DNA of 33,783 nt from Oligoflexaceae bacterium (GTDB lineage Bacteria > Bdellovibrionota_B > Oligoflexia > Oligoflexales > Oligoflexaceae): assembly GCA_947454545.1 (NCBI GenBank), contig CANGNB010000005.1:1-33783 (forward strand), in the 5' to 3' direction. The notes beneath the pieces are model-generated. The model did no database searches. It was not told the DNA's origin and saw nothing but the letters and a program-made list of their open reading frames with translations. The position numbers were made by a program, and so were the translations under genes. Below, piece after piece: positions 28,177 to 33,783 of the stretch; within the stretch, counting starts at the first letter, position 1, and each line of letters opens with the position of its first letter.

Positions 28177-30132
28177 TCAAGCCGCAAGGACATGATCGCG
28201 TGGAATAAAGACTTCCAGTACCCAATCAGCAAAACCATTCGCGTGGACTTTTTCCAACCGAAGTTCAACGCGGCCACCGATCGATAGTATGCTCTCTCGC
28301 ACAGCATCCATGCCCACGCCCCTTCCCGAAACCTGCGTGAGGGTGGCAGCCGTACTAAATCCTGGCAAAAAGATCGCATTGGCTATCGTTTTTGGATCAT
28401 TCACTTCAGGCGAGAGCAATCCGAGATTAACCGCTTTATCCTTGATGCGATTGAGGTTCAAACCTCTGCCATCATCTCCGATCGAGACCATCCAGTGATC
28501 CCCTTCAGGTTTGGAAATAAAGGCGATCGAGCCGATTTCATCTTTGCCTGAAGCAACTCGCTCCTGCGCATTTTCAAGACCATGATCCAAAGCATTTCGT
28601 AAGACGTGGACCAGCATTTTTTCAAAGACTGCCTCAGCTCTTTCCGTAAGACGAACATCTTCACCTGCACGCAGGAGGCGTGGAGAAGGTTTACCCAGAT
28701 CTGCAGCAATCTTTTTCACATCCTCCTCGCAACCTTCGACCAAATTAAAGAGAGAGGGGAGAAGGCTAAGAAGGAAAGCTCTTTCTTTGCCTTCTTTCAA
28801 AGCGCGATTGATATCGTCGGCTTTTTGTTTGCTGGAATCGCCGCGGAAGCGTTCGTTTACGATGATATCGATACTTTTGAGAATGGCGATAGCTTTTTGG
28901 ATATGGGTCAGAGCCTTTTGCTTGTCTTCTCGGTTCACATTTTCTTCGGCTTCATGGATCGCTGTTGCTAGGGTCATAAAGCCGAGAGTTCTTGCAGCAC
29001 CTTTACCTGTGTGCAGGTCGATATAGGCATCGCGTTTATTGGCGATGAGATCACCTTCCACCTTGTTCAAGGCATCATTCAGATAGTGAAAGCAGGCTTT
29101 GGTGAAAGAGAGGAGCTTTTGAGGATGCGTTTTATGGACTGTGAGAATGAGCTGATCGGTTTCAGCTCGTTCTTGGAGGCGAGAAATCTCTTCGATATCG
29201 ACGGCTTCAAGCTGAAGGCGCGAGACAACACCACCCTCGACGATGGGACTCCAGGTCACATTGTGCAGCTTACCCTGAAAGCGAGTTTGATGAGGAAGGA
29301 GTGCACCATTCATTTCATAATTGAGTTCATCCTCGTCCAATATGGCTTCGACGGCTGACAGCAAACTCGCCCGCTGGTCTTCATGAAACATCGTACAGAT
29401 ATCGTGTGCGTTCGACGCCGAAGCATTCAACTCTCGAAAAGCGGCTGAAGCAGCAATGATCGAATCCATTGAAAAAATCACCACCAGGTTTGGTGTTGAT
29501 GACAGGATAGAACGAATGTTGTTGTTGGAGGCCTCGGCCTCTTTGCGGAGAGTTTCAGCACGATCTTTTTCCTGAAGAATAACCTGCTGGTATTCCCCAG
29601 CGTTCTTATCAAAGAGAAAGATGATAAAAAAGGTGAGACTGATGGCAAAGAGTTCAATGATCAAGGAATATCCCGCCAGATCTGTCTTGGGTTGAGTGAA
29701 GAAAAAGTAGAAAAGTATCCCAAGCTCGATCACGAGCAGGGCTTTCGCTTTCTTCACCCCAAACGAATACATAATCCCAGCAATAAAAAGTGGGAAGGTT
29801 GCGATAAATGCTGAGGCCAAATAACCTGTTTCCGCAACAACCGCATACATAATATAAACAGAAGTGAGTAGTCGAATCAGTGAACCTAAGGAGATCGGTT
29901 TCGCCTTATCTTTGAGCACTCCGTAGAGGGAGAAGATCGTTCCCAAAAAAGTCGCTGTGGCACCCAGAGCCGGGATCACAAAGAAGTTTTTTGAGCTCGC
30001 CACGCTTGAGAAAAAGTAAAGCGCTATGGCTGTTACTGCCTGGCCCAGAATCCCCAGCGATCCATTGAGCGCGATCGCATTAAATTCCTTTTGCTTTTCG
30101 GCACTTAGAGAAGCTTTCAGCGAGTTCAGCAT
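28177..30132 (-). CDS. Membrane-bound CheA-like sensor kinase: ~6 TM, PAS-like linker, Hpt, CheA-type HATPase
   Basis: Hydrophobic N-terminal segments; Hpt motif DLHTGKGAARTLG; HVLRNALDHGLE N-box; IGDDGRGLN; PGFSTAATLTQVSGRGVGMDAVRE. GAGGAGG RBS. Confidence 0.88.
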   Translation of the reverse strand: MLNSLKASLSAEKQKEFNAIALNGSLGILGQAVTAIALYFFSSVASSKNFFVIPALGATATFLGTIFSLYGVLKDKAKPISLGSLIRLLTSVYIMYAVVAETGYLASAFIATFPLFIAGIMYSFGVKKAKALLVIELGILFYFFFTQPKTDLAGYSLIIELFAISLTFFIIFLFDKNAGEYQQVILQEKDRAETLRKEAEASNNNIRSILSSTPNLVVIFSMDSIIAASAAFRELNASASNAHDICTMFHEDQRASLLSAVEAILDEDELNYEMNGALLPHQTRFQGKLHNVTWSPIVEGGVVSRLQLEAVDIEEISRLQERAETDQLILTVHKTHPQKLLSFTKACFHYLNDALNKVEGDLIANKRDAYIDLHTGKGAARTLGFMTLATAIHEAEENVNREDKQKALTHIQKAIAILKSIDIIVNERFRGDSSKQKADDINRALKEGKERAFLLSLLPSLFNLVEGCEEDVKKIAADLGKPSPRLLRAGEDVRLTERAEAVFEKMLVHVLRNALDHGLENAQERVASGKDEIGSIAFISKPEGDHWMVSIGDDGRGLNLNRIKDKAVNLGLLSPEVNDPKTIANAIFLPGFSTAATLTQVSGRGVGMDAVRESILSIGGRVELRLEKVHANGFADWVLEVFIPRDHVLAA

Positions 30133-30370
30133 GGATCCTCCTCAAAACACATCATGTATTCTCAAGTCTCGGCGCACAAAGCCAAGAACTGAGCAAGCCT
30201 TTGACAATCTTGGCGACAGCTGTCGAATTTGGCAAAACACCAGTCGACTTCCCGTCACCCAACGTATAAAAACTCCTTTCATTATATCCTTACTCAAGAT
30301 ATTTCTCAGCATATCGCCTTGGCCCAATTCATGTAAAAGCGAGAGCGTGGTTTCAGTCGTGGAGGTTGCT

Positions 30371-31036
30371 ATGTTTCCAGTGAAGTTTGTTTCTGTAGGG
30401 TTGAGTATTGCAAGTGCTCTAGCTCTGGGTTTTGCCTGCAGGAGTGATCAAAAACCAAGCGCGAGCTCGCAGGTTGCCAGTGAATTCAGCACCAACTCGG
30501 ATCTTTCCGTAAGATCGGGAGAACATTGCAATCAAGCTTTGATCCGCCTGGATCCACCCTCAATAGGTCCGGATGGAAGCACCATCCTCAGCTGGAACCT
30601 GCCGGGCTATCAATCGGTACGCAACGAACAGGGTCTGTTCTTTGAAGAGCGTGGCCCCAATGGCAGTATCATCATCCGGGGTGGTCCCAGCCGCGTTCTG
30701 CGCCTCTTGGCCAAACCCATCGGCAACGGTCCTGAGTCGATCTTTGAAATACCGCTTCGTGTGGAAGCCGTCGGGGGCGAACCTCGGATTCTGAGCTTTT
30801 ACAGCACCAAAGCTGTCGTCGGCGTCAACGAAGCCACTCAGCTGCGTTGGATCGTGAGTGGTTGCTCTTCGATCGAAGTCCGTGGTCCAGGTGGTTGGAC
30901 ACATGGGGCCCCTTGTCGCCCCTTTGAGGACAGCATAGGCGTTGCGATTCCTGAGACGGGGACCTATGTCCTCACTCTCAAAGATGCCTTCAACTCGCCA
31001 CTCGGAAGTCAGATCTATCGCCTCGAGGTGCGCTAA
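30371..31036 (+). CDS. Lipoprotein with Ig-like domain, hypothetical
   Basis: MFPVKFVSVGLSIASALALGFAC lipobox-type signal; ATG at 30371 preceded by GTGGAGG. The longer ORF from 30026 runs antisense over the kinase start. Confidence 0.75.
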   Translation: MFPVKFVSVGLSIASALALGFACRSDQKPSASSQVASEFSTNSDLSVRSGEHCNQALIRLDPPSIGPDGSTILSWNLPGYQSVRNEQGLFFEERGPNGSIIIRGGPSRVLRLLAKPIGNGPESIFEIPLRVEAVGGEPRILSFYSTKAVVGVNEATQLRWIVSGCSSIEVRGPGGWTHGAPCRPFEDSIGVAIPETGTYVLTLKDAFNSPLGSQIYRLEVR

Positions 31037-31073
31037 GCCTCTTTTCCTGAAGGCTCGGTAGCCAAAAATCAGT

Positions 31074-31095
31074 TCAGCCTGAGCAGTCAGGCTGA
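31074..31095. repeat. Perfect stem-loop after the lipoprotein gene
   Basis: TCAGCCTGA-GCAG-TCAGGCTGA, 9-bp arms and 4-nt loop; no T tract. Confidence 0.7.
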
Positions 31096-31232
31096 GAGCC
31101 TCCTATTTCCCCATAGTCTCGGACCTTTACACAGTTCTTATCCCCTTTTCTAGGATATGTGCGCCCACCGAGTTCAGCTCCTATCAGGGCACAAGCATTG
31201 GATATTTTGCAAAGCCTCCCAAATCATGTCAT

Positions 31233-31268
31233 TTAGACATTGCCTTTGTGACACAAATACGTTAGACA
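31233..31268. promoter_or_regulatory. Candidate operator upstream of the HTH regulator
   Basis: Perfect dyad TTTGTG-A-CACAAA (31245-31257) between direct repeats TTAGACA at 31233-31239 and 31262-31268. Confidence 0.4.
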
Positions 31269-31370
31269 GCAAAAGCCTAAAGTGTTAGGTCGAACTGCGT
31301 AGGCTGATAAGAGTCCTTAGGACGTTCGCATACGCACGAGAACCTTGAGTAACTTCGTTGAGGTCAGACG

Positions 31371-32114
31371 ATGGGTGAGCTTCTCAAAGAACTACAGGAA
31401 CTGATTGAGGCATGGTTAGGTTCGCGCAAGTATGCGAATCTTTCGGTCCTGGCAAGGATTTCAGGAGTCTCTTACCCGACACTTCGCCGCATTGTCCAAG
31501 GCGAGATGACGCCAGCTCTGCAAACCGTCTTGCAACTCGCTCCGGTCCTCCAAGAGCAGTCTCAGGCCCAAAGCTTTGTTGCTAGACATTTTCCTGAAGT
31601 TGCCAAACTCTACCGACTCACCGATCGCCAGGGCTATGCTTTGCTCAATGCCAATGAAGTGTTTCAGTCGATGAGCAAAGAAGAGTTTCTGGTCTTCTCT
31701 ATGGCAGCACAGAAACGTGGCATCAGCCGCAATCGCCTCGCCCAGCGTTTAGGGGAAGGCGCCGAGGATGCTATCCAGCGTCTCTTGGATGCTGAACTTA
31801 TCATCGAACCTATTCCAGGACGCCTTCAAACCAAAGATGAAAACGTCTTGATCGCAGGCCTTGACAACACCCTTCATCGCATCAAACTTGCCGTCGATGC
31901 TTTTGATCGGCAACGCGAGCAGGAATATGGCAGCTACTACGGTCTGTTTAGCAATGGACTCAACGATGAAGGTATCAAAGCCGCTCATCGCGTCTTGCGT
32001 GAGGCCGAAAGTAAACTCATGTCCATTTTTCAAGATGAGGGTCTTCAGGGCCCCAAAATTCTTTATCATGCTATGATTTCAAGCTTTATAGATGCAAAAG
32101 GGGAAGTACCATGA
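31371..32114 (+). CDS. HTH (XRE-like) transcriptional regulator
   Basis: LSVLARISGVSYPTLRRIVQGEMTPALQTVLQLA helix-turn-helix; second winged-helix-like segment ISRNRLAQRLGEGAEDAIQRLLDAELI; helical C-terminus. Confidence 0.75.
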   Translation: MGELLKELQELIEAWLGSRKYANLSVLARISGVSYPTLRRIVQGEMTPALQTVLQLAPVLQEQSQAQSFVARHFPEVAKLYRLTDRQGYALLNANEVFQSMSKEEFLVFSMAAQKRGISRNRLAQRLGEGAEDAIQRLLDAELIIEPIPGRLQTKDENVLIAGLDNTLHRIKLAVDAFDRQREQEYGSYYGLFSNGLNDEGIKAAHRVLREAESKLMSIFQDEGLQGPKILYHAMISSFIDAKGEVP

Positions 32115-32434
32115 AACATTCCACGCTGAGCGGCATTGTACTCTTAAGCTTTCTTACACCCGTTCTTGCTTATGCAGGGATCGCTACCTCGGGAGGCGGG
32201 CCAGGACGATTGGTTGAAGTAACTCCCTCAGACAAAAGTGAAGTCGTCGTGAGCAAAGTTGAATTTCTACGGATTCAAAATCACTTGATCACCCAGGGCA
32301 GCGCGATTGTTCCCATAGAAACGGGAAGCGTTGGTGTTCAGGGGCAAGGCCAAGATCTCTTCACCGCCGAACCCATCGCCCGTCCTATCGTTCCAAGCCA
32401 TTCGGAAGTTTCGTTCGTCAAACCTCAGAACTGA
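32111..32434 (+). CDS. Small secreted protein, 107 aa, coupled to the HTH regulator
   Basis: ATGA overlap with the regulator stop; signal peptide MKHSTLSGIVLLSFLTPVLAYA; Gly-rich mature start GIATSGGGPG. Confidence 0.7.
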   Translation: MKHSTLSGIVLLSFLTPVLAYAGIATSGGGPGRLVEVTPSDKSEVVVSKVEFLRIQNHLITQGSAIVPIETGSVGVQGQGQDLFTAEPIARPIVPSHSEVSFVKPQN

Positions 32435-33081
32435 TCCTCAAGATCGCGCAGGGCTCCGCGAGATGACGTCTCGCGCCCCTTGTGCTGGGCTGCTTGACAG
32501 AAACCAAGTTCAGTTCCCTCTTCGAGCTCTTTGGCAAAGCAGTCATGACAGGCAGGAAGGTATTTTTCTTCAGCTCCAAGATCGACGGTCGGACCTGCTA
32601 GGCTGGGTCGGCCCTCAACGAGCTTGAGGTTAAAAATCCCCTTACGATTACAAAAAGCACAGGTTGTCTTCACTTCTTCGATAGCATCCGAAAGTTCCAT
32701 CAGCCGCTTCGATCCTTCGAACAGCTGGGCCCGAAAATCGGTCCGCAGTCCGTAGCAGATGACAGGAATCTGCAGCACACGCGTCACGCGCCGCAGCTGA
32801 TCGATAAAATCTGCGCTGAGAAATTGGGCTTCATCCACCAAAATACAGTGATAGCCCTCCAAAAGATCGAGATCGAGGACGGTATCAGCGTCTACAAGAA
32901 GATCTGCTTTTTGACTCAGACCGGCTCGCGAACGAATCACAGCCTCACCAAAGCGCGTATCTAAGCGCGGCTTCATCAGGAACACTTGCTTATCTTGCTG
33001 ACGGTAGGCATGCGCAACAGCCAAGAGGTTCAGAGTCTTCGCACTCCCGACCGCTCCGAACCGAAAATAAAGCTTGGCCAT
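32425..33081 (-). CDS. tdk: Thymidine kinase
   Basis: MAKLYFRFGAVGSAKTLNLL, CILVDEAQFL, VICYGLRTDF, Cys pairs CAFC/CHDC (structural zinc). Confidence 0.94.
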   Translation of the reverse strand: MAKLYFRFGAVGSAKTLNLLAVAHAYRQQDKQVFLMKPRLDTRFGEAVIRSRAGLSQKADLLVDADTVLDLDLLEGYHCILVDEAQFLSADFIDQLRRVTRVLQIPVICYGLRTDFRAQLFEGSKRLMELSDAIEEVKTTCAFCNRKGIFNLKLVEGRPSLAGPTVDLGAEEKYLPACHDCFAKELEEGTELGFCQAAQHKGRETSSRGALRDLEDQF

Positions 33082-33107
33082 TGTTCATTCCTTTCTTGAA
33101 GCTTTTT

Positions 33108-33783
33108 TTAAGCGTTATCATCACCGCTTGCGCCACCAGCTCCCTGACCCTCTTTTTTGGGGCTGATAGGACTCAAGACCTTGATCTTGGGCCCGTCGGA
33201 AGTCTCAGGCTTGCCCTTAGCTTCGAGAGGTGGACGTGCCTGCACAGGTCGCGGCGCTTGGGGTGCCTGAGCTGTCTGGGCTCCCTGAGGGCCTTCTTCA
33301 CGACGGCCATCTTTATTGCGTTTGCCGCGATCACGGTCCCCACGATTGCGACCACGGTTTCGATCGCCACGGTTTCCTTCGGCTCCCGGCTCTTGGCGAG
33401 GGGAAGCAATCTGCTTACGCTCACCCTCCACCCGTTCCTGACGGTCACCGCGGTCTTGGCGTTCGTTTCCACGTTCGCCACCACGTTCACGCCTTGGCTC
33501 CCCGCGATCGGACCGTCCAGCACGCTGCTGATCACGCGATCCTCGACCTTCAGGCCTTGGCTGCTGAGAACCTCTCGGGGAAACGCTCGGGCGTGGACGC
33601 GAAGCCGCTGCGGGCTCATCACCTCGCTGCCGCTGAACTTCATCGCTATCATCCAAAGCTGCAATATCGCCATCGCCCATCAGTTGGTTCAGATCGAGAT
33701 CACTTCCCCAATCATCATCATCGCTCGCAGCCTGTCTTGCTTCGAGGACTTCCAGTTCCGAGATGGGTACCGATCGTTGCTCA
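33108..33783 (-). CDS. Disordered RGD/RNRG-rich C-terminal region of an unidentified protein; runs off the window
   Basis: Frame stays open from 33680 to the window edge (EQRSVPISELEVLEARQAASDDDDWGSDLDLNQL...); Arg/Gly/Asp-rich tail; 26 bp upstream of tdk. Confidence 0.6.
   Translation of the reverse strand, partial: EQRSVPISELEVLEARQAASDDDDWGSDLDLNQLMGDGDIAALDDSDEVQRQRGDEPAAASRPRPSVSPRGSQQPRPEGRGSRDQQRAGRSDRGEPRRERGGERGNERQDRGDRQERVEGERKQIASPRQEPGAEGNRGDRNRGRNRGDRDRGKRNKDGRREEGPQGAQTAQAPQAPRPVQARPPLEAKGKPETSDGPKIKVLSPISPKKEGQGAGGASGDDNA

Noticed and set aside
30026-30370. N-terminal extension of the 30371 lipoprotein ORF
   Set aside because: It overlaps the kinase start antisense; the internal ATG at 30371 has an RBS and a clear lipoprotein signal peptide.
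33300-33560. Repetitive C/G-rich stretch considered as a CRISPR-like or tandem repeat array
   Set aside because: Irregular spacing and an intact open frame; explained by Arg/Gly/Asp codon repeats in a disordered protein.

Overview
The window is a gene-dense, mostly housekeeping chromosomal segment. Gene content and codon style suggest a Gram-negative of the Bdellovibrionota/Oligoflexia or deltaproteobacterial type (inference only). Recognisable genes: acyl-CoA ligase, miaA, mutL, engB, lpdA plus an orphan 2-oxoacid dehydrogenase E2, hemX/ccsA-like - hemA - hemC, a cobalamin riboswitch with a btuB-like TonB receptor, an IS1-like insertion sequence, a NagD-type HAD phosphatase, rlmN, panE-like, a membrane-bound CheA-like kinase and tdk. 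Less ordinary parts: (i) a ~2,100-aa Cys-patterned modular lipoprotein translationally coupled to a secreted protein; (ii) an Hpt-like protein that lacks the phospho-accepting His; (iii) an HTH regulator overlapping by ATGA a small secreted protein, behind a leader with a perfect 13-bp dyad between two TTAGACA direct repeats; (iv) a compact cobalamin riboswitch whose target gene ends at an IS boundary; (v) several unexplained stem-loops in intergenic regions. The regulator/secreted-peptide pair and the giant lipoprotein operon are the best candidates for undescribed systems. No tRNA, rRNA or CRISPR array was recognised.
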